Assembly: GCA_031287295.1 (NCBI GenBank)
Contig: JAITTH010000044.1
Location: 1-6,189 of the forward strand
Length of the DNA: 6,189 nucleotides
Source of the DNA: Eubacteriales Family XIII. Incertae Sedis bacterium
GTDB taxonomy: Bacteria; Bacillota; Clostridia; Peptostreptococcales; Anaerovoracaceae
Reading direction: 5' to 3'
A program made the translations under genes and the position numbers. Every line of letters starts with the position of its first letter. Within the stretch, counting starts at the first letter, position 1. Shown here in pieces: positions 1 to 5,683 of this stretch. Below the pieces are notes generated by a model that worked only from the letters and a program-made list of their open reading frames with translations, searched no databases and was not told the DNA's origin.

Positions 1-2
1 TT

Positions 3-296
3 ACAACAGCAAAGAACGCCGCGAAAACCGTGGCGAAAAAGCCCGCAAAAGCAACGGTAGAAAAGGTTGTTCCAAAGGCAAAAGGAAAAGTCTCGACAAA
101 GGCAGCGCCGAGCACCGCAAAAAAAACTGAGGTGAAGGCTCCGGCAAAGAAGCCCGACGCAAAGGTGGCAACAAAAAAGACAACAACCGGTGCGAACGTG
201 AAAACAGCTGCGATTGCGAAAAACGCAGCACCAAATGCCAAAACAAAAGTAGCGAAGAAGGTGACAGCGAAGGCACCGGCGAAATCGGCGGTGCAG
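3..296 (+). other. Low-complexity Lys/Ala-rich coding segment (histone H1-like tail of YlxM)
   Basis: From the GTG at 30 to codon 296 the frame encodes 89 residues with about 24 Lys, only three acidic residues, no Arg and no aromatic residues. The motif KAPAK occurs twice (encoded near 135-149 and 270-284), with variants such as KKPAKA near the left edge. The codons before 30 have the same composition (TAKNAAKT), so the tail is longer than the window shows. The composition is typical of disordered nucleic-acid-binding tails such as bacterial H1-like proteins (Hc1, AlgP type). An RNA- or DNA-binding role is inferred from charge alone. Confidence 0.75.
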
Positions 297-623
297 ATGA
301 ACGATTCGGCGCGTCTGAGCATGCTCTTCGATTATTATGGGCAGCTACTTACAGAAAAGCAACGGGAGGTCGTGCGCCTGTATCACGAGGAAGATCTTTC
401 CCTCAGTGAAATCGCGAAAATCCTTGGGATTTCAAGACAGGGTGTCCATGAATCCCTGAAAAAGGCGAAAACATCCCTTTTCGGTTACGAAGACAGGCTT
501 GGTCTTCTTGCAAAGCATGGTGAGTATCGCGAAGTTCTCGCGGCAGTGTCCATCGTGCTCGGCGACGAAAAGACCGCAAAGGCAAAGAAAATCCGAAAAC
601 TCATCGGCGACTTGGATATCTGA
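3..623 (+). CDS. ylxM: YlxM/UPF0122 SRP-associated HTH protein with a Lys/Ala-rich N-terminal tail (5' partial)
   Basis: The C-terminal part, from the Met codon at 297, is a complete YlxM-family protein of about 108 residues. It opens with MNDSARLSMLFDYYGQLL and carries a sigma-70 region 4-like helix-turn-helix (LSLSEIAKILGISRQGVHES). Family knowledge: ylxM almost always sits directly before ffh and its product modulates the signal recognition particle. Here the same frame continues upstream without a stop to the left edge, adding at least 98 residues made almost only of Lys, Ala, Thr, Val and Pro. The GTG at 30 lies inside this tail and has no ribosome binding site, so it is probably an internal Val codon; the true start is probably outside the window. 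The ATG at 297 also lacks a Shine-Dalgarno sequence, which favours the long form. The ffh start follows the stop by 30 bases. Function of the domain is well supported; the role of the tail is unknown. Confidence 0.88.
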   Translation, partial: TTAKNAAKTVAKKPAKATVEKVVPKAKGKVSTKAAPSTAKKTEVKAPAKKPDAKVATKKTTTGANVKTAAIAKNAAPNAKTKVAKKVTAKAPAKSAVQMNDSARLSMLFDYYGQLLTEKQREVVRLYHEEDLSLSEIAKILGISRQGVHESLKKAKTSLFGYEDRLGLLAKHGEYREVLAAVSIVLGDEKTAKAKKIRKLIGDLDI

Positions 624-653
624 TCATCATTTATATTGCTGAAGGAGATTTAA

Positions 654-1994
654 ATGGCTTTCGAGGGACTCTCGGAAAAATTACAGGCGACATTTAAAAA
701 ATTAAGAGGCAAAGGTTTACTTTCGGAAGCGGATATTGACGAAGCAATGCGGGAAGTAAAACTTGCTTTGCTTGAGGCTGATGTAAATTTCAAAGTCGTT
801 AAGGACTTTGTCGCAACAGTCAAGGAGAAGGCAACCGGTTCCGAAATTCATGCGAGCCTCAATCCCGGGCAACAGGTCATCAAGATCGTGCAAGATGAGC
901 TGGTTGGTCTCATGGGCAATACGAACAGCAAGCTCACCTATTCGCCGAGCGGGTTTACAGTATACATGCTTGTCGGATTGCAGGGTACCGGTAAAACAAC
1001 CACCTGCGGGAAACTTGTCAACTATTTGCGCAAGGACGGCAAGCAACCGATGTTGGCAGCATGCGACATCTACAGACCGGCGGCAATCGATCAGCTCGAG
1101 ATTGTCGGAACGCAGGTCGGCGCACCTGTTTACACCGATCGCACAAGCAAAGACCCTGTTGAAATTGCGACTGCTGCGATAAAGGAAGCACAGATTAAGG
1201 GCTTTAATATTCTCATCGTCGATACAGCAGGGCGTCTGCAGATTGACGAAGAGCTGATGGATGAGCTCAGAGATCTGAAAAAATCCATTCGTCCACACGA
1301 AATTCTGTTGGTCGTCGATGCGCTCACCGGTCAAGATGCGGTCAATGCCGCAAAAGGATTCAACGAGGCGCTTGGCGTAGACGGAATTGTCATGACAAAG
1401 TTAGATGGCGACAGTCGTGGTGGTGCGGCGTTGTCTACGAAATCCGTTACAGGGAAGCCGATTAAGTTCATCGGTGTTGGAGAAAAGCTCGATGCCTTAG
1501 AACCCTTCCATCCGGACAGAATGGCCTCTCGGATTCTTGGTATGGGCGATGTGCTTAGCCTTATCGAGAAAGCGCAGGAAGATTTTGACGATGCGAAAGC
1601 GGAAGAACTCGAGCGCAAAATGCGCAAGAATGAATTTACGCTGGACGATTTTCTGGAGCAGATGGGGCAAATTCGCAAAATGGGGGGCATCGCCAAAGTG
1701 ATGGATATGCTTCCCGGCATGGGAAGACCAAAAGTAGGCAGCAACGAAATGGACCAGGGCGAAAAAGAATTTGCGAAAATGGAAGCGATCATACAGTCGA
1801 TGACGAAGGATGAGCGACGTGACCCTTCGGTTCTGAACGCAAGCAGACGAAAACGAATCTCTGCAGGTTCGGGACAACCGATTTCTATGATAAACAGTAT
1901 GGTAAAACGCTATGAAGAGGCTCGGAAGATGGTGAAACAATTCATGAGACCGGGAAAGCGTGGAAAAGCAGTACAGAATCTTTTTAATAGGTAA
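654..1994 (+). CDS. ffh: Signal recognition particle protein Ffh (SRP54 GTPase)
   Basis: Ffh binds signal sequences of nascent membrane and secreted proteins together with the 4.5S/6S SRP RNA, and docks with FtsY at the membrane through paired GTPase domains. The 446 residues match the usual length. The N domain (about 1-95) is followed by the G domain with the P-loop GLQGTGKTT (108-116), DIYRPAAIDQL (138-148), DTAGR (190-194), TKLD (248-251) with GDSRGGAAL after it, and GVGEK (274-278). The M domain (about 300-431) has 13 Met between 323 and 431, the finger-loop region GGIAKVMDMLPGMG (344-357), and the RNA-binding SRRKRI..GSG (397-407). The start is fixed by GAAGGAG at 641-647, six bases before the ATG. 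The neighbour ylxM encodes its usual partner. All key GTPase motifs are intact. Confidence 0.98.
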   Translation: MAFEGLSEKLQATFKKLRGKGLLSEADIDEAMREVKLALLEADVNFKVVKDFVATVKEKATGSEIHASLNPGQQVIKIVQDELVGLMGNTNSKLTYSPSGFTVYMLVGLQGTGKTTTCGKLVNYLRKDGKQPMLAACDIYRPAAIDQLEIVGTQVGAPVYTDRTSKDPVEIATAAIKEAQIKGFNILIVDTAGRLQIDEELMDELRDLKKSIRPHEILLVVDALTGQDAVNAAKGFNEALGVDGIVMTKLDGDSRGGAALSTKSVTGKPIKFIGVGEKLDALEPFHPDRMASRILGMGDVLSLIEKAQEDFDDAKAEELERKMRKNEFTLDDFLEQMGQIRKMGGIAKVMDMLPGMGRPKVGSNEMDQGEKEFAKMEAIIQSMTKDERRDPSVLNASRRKRISAGSGQPISMINSMVKRYEEARKMVKQFMRPGKRGKAVQNLFNR

Positions 1995-2018
1995 AGGTTT
2001 AATGAGGAGGAGAGAATT

Positions 2019-2264
2019 ATGGCCGTAAAAATCAGACTGAAGAGAATGGGAGCAAAGAAAAAGCCCTTCTATCGCATCGTTGTGGCGGACAGCAGAAGTC
2101 CCCGTGATGGAAAGTTCATTGAAGAGCTTGGATATTATGATCCTTTGAAAGATCCTTCGGAAATCAAAGTCGATGCCGAAAAAGCCAAAAAATGGATTTC
2201 GAATGGCGCGCAACCGACCGAGACCGCAAAGGCCCTTCTGAAGAAGTCCGGAGTGTTTGAATAA
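2019..2264 (+). CDS. rpsP: 30S ribosomal protein bS16
   Basis: This is a structural protein of the small ribosomal subunit, contacting 16S rRNA in the body of the 30S particle and needed for its assembly. The 81 residues match the family length. The N-terminus carries the family signature: [20 protein letters not shown], then [11 protein letters not shown] and an IEELGYYDP segment, with the usual basic C-terminal helix region ([21 protein letters not shown]). The start is set by a very strong GAGGAGG at 2004-2010, extended by AGAG, eight bases before the ATG. This suits the high output expected for a ribosomal protein. It lies 24 bases after ffh and 14 before khpA, in one operon. Confidence 0.98.
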   Translation: MAVKIRLKRMGAKKKPFYRIVVADSRSPRDGKFIEELGYYDPLKDPSEIKVDAEKAKKWISNGAQPTETAKALLKKSGVFE

Positions 2265-2278
2265 AATAGGAGGCGCTT

Positions 2279-2509
2279 ATGGAAGAGTTGGTGAGACTCA
2301 TAGCAACATCGTTGGTCGATAGTCCTGATCAAGTGCAAGTGAGTTCCGAAGAACGCGAGAATGAAGTAAGGATTGAGCTTCGCGTCGCAGAGGGCGACAT
2401 GGGAAAGGTCATCGGAAAACAAGGACGCATTGCGAAAGCGATTCGGACGGTTGTAACCGCAGTGGCAACACGGGAAAACAAAGTCGTTTCCATTGAAATT
2501 ATCCAGTAA
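2279..2509 (+). CDS. khpA: KH-domain RNA-binding protein KhpA
   Basis: This is a small single-KH-domain protein (formerly the YlqC/UPF0109 family). In Gram-positive bacteria KhpA pairs with KhpB/Jag and binds many RNAs, affecting cell division and elongation. The 76 residues are the normal length. The KH core is GKVIGKQGRIAKAIRT (42-57), with the GxxG loop GKQG at 46-49, preceded by a beta strand (EVRIELRVA) and followed by NKVVSIEII. A perfect AGGAGG at 2268-2273 sits five bases before the ATG. The position between rpsP and rimM is the conserved one. Its partner khpB is not in the window. The RNA targets in this organism cannot be read from the sequence. Confidence 0.95.
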   Translation: MEELVRLIATSLVDSPDQVQVSSEERENEVRIELRVAEGDMGKVIGKQGRIAKAIRTVVTAVATRENKVVSIEIIQ

Positions 2510-2514
2510 AAACC

Positions 2515-3042
2515 TTGCGCGATACAGAATTAATCGAAATTGGAAAAATTGTCGGCACCGTCGGCATAAAAGGTGAAATAAAGCTCTATCATTATTCCAG
2601 CGAGCGGGAACGCATAAAGGATATTCGAGAGCTTTATTTGCATACAGAAAACGGATTTACAAAACACGAGATTCAGACGATGCGATATCGGGGCAAGACG
2701 CCTGTGATTTTAATGGACGGGGTGCGTGACCGCAATGCTGCGGAAGCACTTGTCGGGACGCTTGTTTCGGTGGAGAAGAGCGCGCTTACACCGCTCGATG
2801 AAGAAAGTTATTATGTGTCGGATCTCCTCGGGTTTGTCGTGGTCGATGCAACAGGGCAGCCCATCGGAGAGATTGTGGAAGTGATCGACAATCCCGCACA
2901 CGATATTTTGAAAATTGCTCGCAATACCGGGGACAAAGAAGACGCTGTCTTATTGCCGTTTGTTGACGTATTTATTGTAAAGATTCAAACAGATGAGAGA
3001 ACGGTAGTCATTGATCCCCCAAACGGTCTATTGGAGTTGTAA
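2515..3042 (+). CDS. rimM: Ribosome maturation factor RimM, TTG start
   Basis: RimM binds the 30S head (through uS19) and helps late 16S rRNA folding and processing. The 175 residues match the family. The N-terminal RimM beta-barrel begins with LIEIGKIVGTVGIKGEIKL (6-24) and runs to about residue 88. The C-terminal PRC-barrel starts around the YYVSDLLGF segment (99-107) and includes IGEIVEVIDNPAHDILKI (117-134) and LLPFVDVFI (146-154). The start is TTG: an in-frame TGA lies at 2494-2496, TTG at 2515 is the only usual initiation codon before the conserved LIEIGKI block, and no in-frame ATG occurs before residue 56. No Shine-Dalgarno sequence is visible in the five-base gap after khpA, so initiation probably depends on ribosomes ending khpA. 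Confidence 0.95.
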   Translation: MRDTELIEIGKIVGTVGIKGEIKLYHYSSERERIKDIRELYLHTENGFTKHEIQTMRYRGKTPVILMDGVRDRNAAEALVGTLVSVEKSALTPLDEESYYVSDLLGFVVVDATGQPIGEIVEVIDNPAHDILKIARNTGDKEDAVLLPFVDVFIVKIQTDERTVVIDPPNGLLEL

Positions 3043-3045
3043 GGA

Positions 3046-3873
3046 ATGAACTTGACAGTGAATGTTCTCACCCTGTTTCCGGAGATGTTCGGCGAGGTGA
3101 TCGAAAGCAGCATTCTTGGGCGTGCGGGTCAACGCGGAATTCTGGATGTTCGTGTTGTGAACATTCGGGACTACAGTACAAACAAACACCTCAAGACGGA
3201 TGATTATCCGTTTGGTGGGGGTGCCGGCATGGTCATGATGGCACAACCTGTATTTGACGCACTTTCTGCAATGGGGGTCCATGGGCAGTCGTATTCCGGT
3301 GACGAATCGGGTCCTCACGATAGGCGACGAATGATCTACATGTCTCCGCGCGGGAGATTGTTGGATGGGAAGCTCGCTACAGAGCTTGCCGCAGAAAAGG
3401 AAATTGTTATTTTGTGCGGACATTATGAGGGCATGGACCAGCGCGTGCTCTACCACTTTCATTTTGAGGAAGTATCGATCGGAGACTATATTCTTACAGG
3501 TGGAGAGTTGCCGGCAATGGTTCTGATCGATACCGTCGCACGGCTTTTGCCGGAGGCTCTAGGAAACCAAGAGGCGCATGCAGAGGAATCAATCTACTCG
3601 GGATTGTTGGAGTATCCGCAATATACGCGACCTGCGTCGTTTGCGTTTGGCACGACTACGCTGGATGTGCCGGGCGTGCTCATTTCCGGGAATCACAAAG
3701 AAATACGCTTGTGGAATTTCCGGCAGAGTTTGGATTTGACGATGCATATCCGACCGGATTTGTTTCGCGCCTTTGCGGAAAATCCGCCGGAAAATCTATT
3801 AAAAGAAGAACGAATCATTTTGGATGAATATTGTGAGGTGTTTTTGAAATCTCAAAAACATGGGGCACTATGA
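3046..3873 (+). CDS. trmD: tRNA (guanine37-N1)-methyltransferase TrmD
   Basis: TrmD uses S-adenosylmethionine to methylate N1 of G37, next to the anticodon, which prevents +1 frameshifting. It is a SPOUT trefoil-knot enzyme acting as a homodimer. Visible motifs are VLTLFPEMF (7-15), DDYPFGGGAGMVMMAQP (52-68), the knot segments IYMSPRG (97-103), GHYEGMDQRV (125-134) and SIGDYILTGGELPAM (144-158), then LLEYPQYTRP (187-196) and VLISGNHKEI (211-220). Arg166 matches the catalytic Arg154 of the E. coli enzyme. The residue 15 later, which is the catalytic Asp169 in E. coli, is Glu181 here. At 275 residues it is longer than the roughly 240-255 usual; about ten extra residues lie at 80-95. It starts three bases after rimM, with TGGAG at 3032-3036 as likely SD, and its stop overlaps the next start. 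Confidence 0.97.
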   Translation: MNLTVNVLTLFPEMFGEVIESSILGRAGQRGILDVRVVNIRDYSTNKHLKTDDYPFGGGAGMVMMAQPVFDALSAMGVHGQSYSGDESGPHDRRRMIYMSPRGRLLDGKLATELAAEKEIVILCGHYEGMDQRVLYHFHFEEVSIGDYILTGGELPAMVLIDTVARLLPEALGNQEAHAEESIYSGLLEYPQYTRPASFAFGTTTLDVPGVLISGNHKEIRLWNFRQSLDLTMHIRPDLFRAFAENPPENLLKEERIILDEYCEVFLKSQKHGAL

Positions 3874-4886
3874 ATATAAAAACAAAAAGAATCATCATCA
3901 TCTTCCTTGTTGTCGTAGCGATTTTATACATCGCTATTTATGGCGTGCCTAAAATACAGGGGCTCATGGAGAAAACACAGATACTTGAATACGGGGAACT
4001 TCCGGTGAGCGATAATGCGGAGGTGCTTATTCTTCGCACGGAATCACTCTATATGGCAGATGTTTCCGGTAATGTGGATTACTTGACAGAGGAAGGAACT
4101 AAAGTTCGAAGTGGCATCGCCTTGGTCAACATCAACCCCGCACCTGCACCTGAGACGCAAACGGAAGAGGACGGGAAGGAAACAGAGGAACCAAAGGAAA
4201 CAGTATACCAAGCAATTTCTGTCATCGCAGGAGATTCCGCAATAGAGAATCCGGGAAATCTCGCCCAGTTTACGGGTGTATTTTCAACCTACGCAGACGG
4301 ATATGAACAAAAATACAACGCAACTGCGATCGGAAGTTTAAAACGTAAAGATCTCGAAGCCGTTTTCCTTGAACCGATGGATCTTAGACGCGAGTATGTC
4401 TATAAAGGTGAACCGATTTACAAAATCACAGACAACACGGTATGGCATATGGTTTACTGGATCAAAGAAAAAGAATCCCATGCGGAAGATTATAATGTTG
4501 GAGACGTTGTTCAGGTAATCCTAGGAAAAGCCACCGTTAACGCAAGCATTGAGTCTGTGGAAAAAGAAAGCGGTTACTACAAAATCGTACTCCTGTCGGA
4601 TGTGTTTTATGAGGATTTACCAAAGGTACGAAAGGTAGAAGCTGAGATTCGTTTCGGCGAGTACGAAGGGCTCATTGTCGATGAAGAGTGCGTTACGGAG
4701 CGTGACGGGCAAAAGGGCGTATTTGTAAAACAACGCAGCGGTAGCTTTGAATGGACGCCGATTCAGGTTAAGACAAAATCAAAAGGGAAATACGTTGTGG
4801 AAGCGGTCGTGTATTATGATCCGGAAGGAAATCCGGTGGATACCGTTATTTACTACGATGAAGTGCTTCGAAATCCAAAGCAATAG
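3870..4886 (+). CDS. Membrane-anchored HlyD-like (adaptor-subunit-like) protein
   Basis: This 338-residue protein has a basic N-terminus (MNIKTKR), one strong membrane segment (about 8-26, IIIIFLVVVAILYIAIYGV) and a long hydrophilic remainder, so it should be anchored with its bulk outside the membrane. The stretch LYMADVSGNVDYLTEEGTKV (60-79) looks like the first half of a lipoyl/barrel-sandwich domain, and the region around 150-220 (KGEPIYKITDNTVWHM, then YNVGDVVQVIL) looks like the second half plus a HlyD-type beta barrel. The long coiled-coil hairpin of classical HlyD proteins is missing; instead there is an acidic Pro/Glu-rich linker (90-112). It starts within the trmD stop (ATGA), with GGGG at 3862-3865 as a weak SD, and ends 12 bases before yggS. 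No transporter gene adjoins it. Function is unknown; an export-adaptor name would be unsafe. Confidence 0.85.
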   Translation: MNIKTKRIIIIFLVVVAILYIAIYGVPKIQGLMEKTQILEYGELPVSDNAEVLILRTESLYMADVSGNVDYLTEEGTKVRSGIALVNINPAPAPETQTEEDGKETEEPKETVYQAISVIAGDSAIENPGNLAQFTGVFSTYADGYEQKYNATAIGSLKRKDLEAVFLEPMDLRREYVYKGEPIYKITDNTVWHMVYWIKEKESHAEDYNVGDVVQVILGKATVNASIESVEKESGYYKIVLLSDVFYEDLPKVRKVEAEIRFGEYEGLIVDEECVTERDGQKGVFVKQRSGSFEWTPIQVKTKSKGKYVVEAVVYYDPEGNPVDTVIYYDEVLRNPKQ

Positions 4887-4898
4887 GGGTAAGAGGGA

Positions 4899-5615
4899 AT
4901 GCGTTCAATTTCAGAAAACATCATGCAGGTACGCAGAAAAGTCGATGAAGCCGCAGCGAGATGCGGTCGAAACGGTGAGGATGTAACGATCATTGCTGTG
5001 ACAAAAACACGTACGCCGGAGGCGATCCTGGAAGCGGTCAAGGCAGGGCTTTTGGATTTGGGCGAAAATAAAGTGCAAGAGATTCAAGATAAGTACGAAG
5101 TTGTTTCCGACGCTGCAACACAAATGAAAACATTTGTAAACTGGCATATGATTGGACATTTACAACGCAATAAGGTAAAATATTTAATTGGTAAGGTTTA
5201 TCTTATTCATTCAGTGGATAGTTTCCGTCTATGTGCGGAGATTGACAAGCATGCAAAGGCAAATGGTCTGATACAAGATATTCTTGTACAGGTAAATGCC
5301 GCAGAAGAAGACAGTAAGTTTGGTCTTACCGTGGACGAAACACCAAAACTCGTCGAGGAGATTCTCATCGGTCTCGAAAATGTTCGAATACGCGGACTGA
5401 TGACAATCGGACCGTTGACCGAGGAACCGGAAGAAACACGACAGTTTTTCCGTATGGTGCGTTCGATGTATGATGGTATGAATCGTGATTTTTCTCACGA
5501 GCGTTTGGATATGCAAATCTTATCGATGGGTATGACAAACGATTATGAAGTGGCAATTGAGGAAGGTTCAAACATGATACGCGTAGGTACGGGTCTGTTT
5601 GGACCACGAGTATAG
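4899..5615 (+). CDS. yggS: PLP homeostasis protein, YggS/YlmE (PLPBP) family
   Basis: This is a cytoplasmic pyridoxal-5'-phosphate-binding protein with an alanine-racemase-like TIM-barrel fold but no known catalytic activity. It helps balance PLP and amino/keto acid pools. The 238 residues are the usual length. The PLP lysine is Lys36 in AVTKTR (33-38). Other family motifs are LGENKVQE (54-61), WHMIGHLQRNK (82-92), LVQVNAAEEDSKFGL (129-143), RGLMTIGP (165-172) and the phosphate-binding end SMGMTNDYEVAIEEGSNMIR (209-228), then VGTGLFG. An AGGGG at 4885-4889, overlapping the stop of the gene before it, lies nine bases from the ATG. In Bacillus the orthologue ylmE stands before sepF in the division cluster, as here. 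Confidence 0.97.
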   Translation: MRSISENIMQVRRKVDEAAARCGRNGEDVTIIAVTKTRTPEAILEAVKAGLLDLGENKVQEIQDKYEVVSDAATQMKTFVNWHMIGHLQRNKVKYLIGKVYLIHSVDSFRLCAEIDKHAKANGLIQDILVQVNAAEEDSKFGLTVDETPKLVEEILIGLENVRIRGLMTIGPLTEEPEETRQFFRMVRSMYDGMNRDFSHERLDMQILSMGMTNDYEVAIEEGSNMIRVGTGLFGPRV

Positions 5616-5637
5616 ACCTTTTCAATCGTAATTTACA

Positions 5638-5662
5638 GTGTGCGACAGAGATTCGCAATCAC
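5638..5662 (+). promoter_or_regulatory. Small hairpin in the sepF leader
   Basis: In the 68-base gap between yggS and sepF, GTGTGCGA (5638-5645) can pair with TCGCA (5653-5657) plus CAC (5660-5662), giving eight pairs with a two-base bulge and a seven-base loop. No T-run follows, so it is not an intrinsic terminator. It ends nine bases before the sepF Shine-Dalgarno sequence. It could protect a processed 5' end or be chance. Confidence 0.25.
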
Positions 5663-5683
5663 AGAGAAAACGGAGGGTAAGAT

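Noticed and set aside
30..32. GTG as the ylxM start codon
   Set aside because: No Shine-Dalgarno sequence upstream, and the codons before it have the same Lys/Ala composition without a stop, so it is more likely an internal Val codon.
1..276. Minus-strand reading frame encoding a Leu/Ser/Phe/Arg-rich product
   Set aside because: It is the antisense shadow of the Lys/Ala-rich ylxM tail; AAR and GCN codons read backwards give Leu, Phe, Ser and Arg. No ribosome binding site or family resemblance.
3..296. DNA tandem repeat or CRISPR-like array
   Set aside because: Repetition is at the amino-acid level; there are no regular repeat units or spacers in the nucleotides.
717..1334. Minus-strand frame inside ffh, and the overlapping plus-strand frame at 808-1182
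   Set aside because: Both overlap the conserved NG domain of ffh in other frames and show no coding signature.
1497..2213. Long minus-strand frame across the ffh end and rpsP
   Set aside because: It lies opposite two certain genes, crosses their junction, and encodes no recognisable motif.
2490..2520. Possible frameshift joining khpA to rimM
   Set aside because: Both proteins are full length with proper family ends; the TTG start explains the junction without a frameshift.
3028..3462. Minus-strand frame opposite trmD
   Set aside because: Opposite conserved TrmD motifs; product is His/Cys-rich without a credible pattern.
5638..5662. Intrinsic terminator after yggS
   Set aside because: The stem is short and bulged and no T-run follows it.
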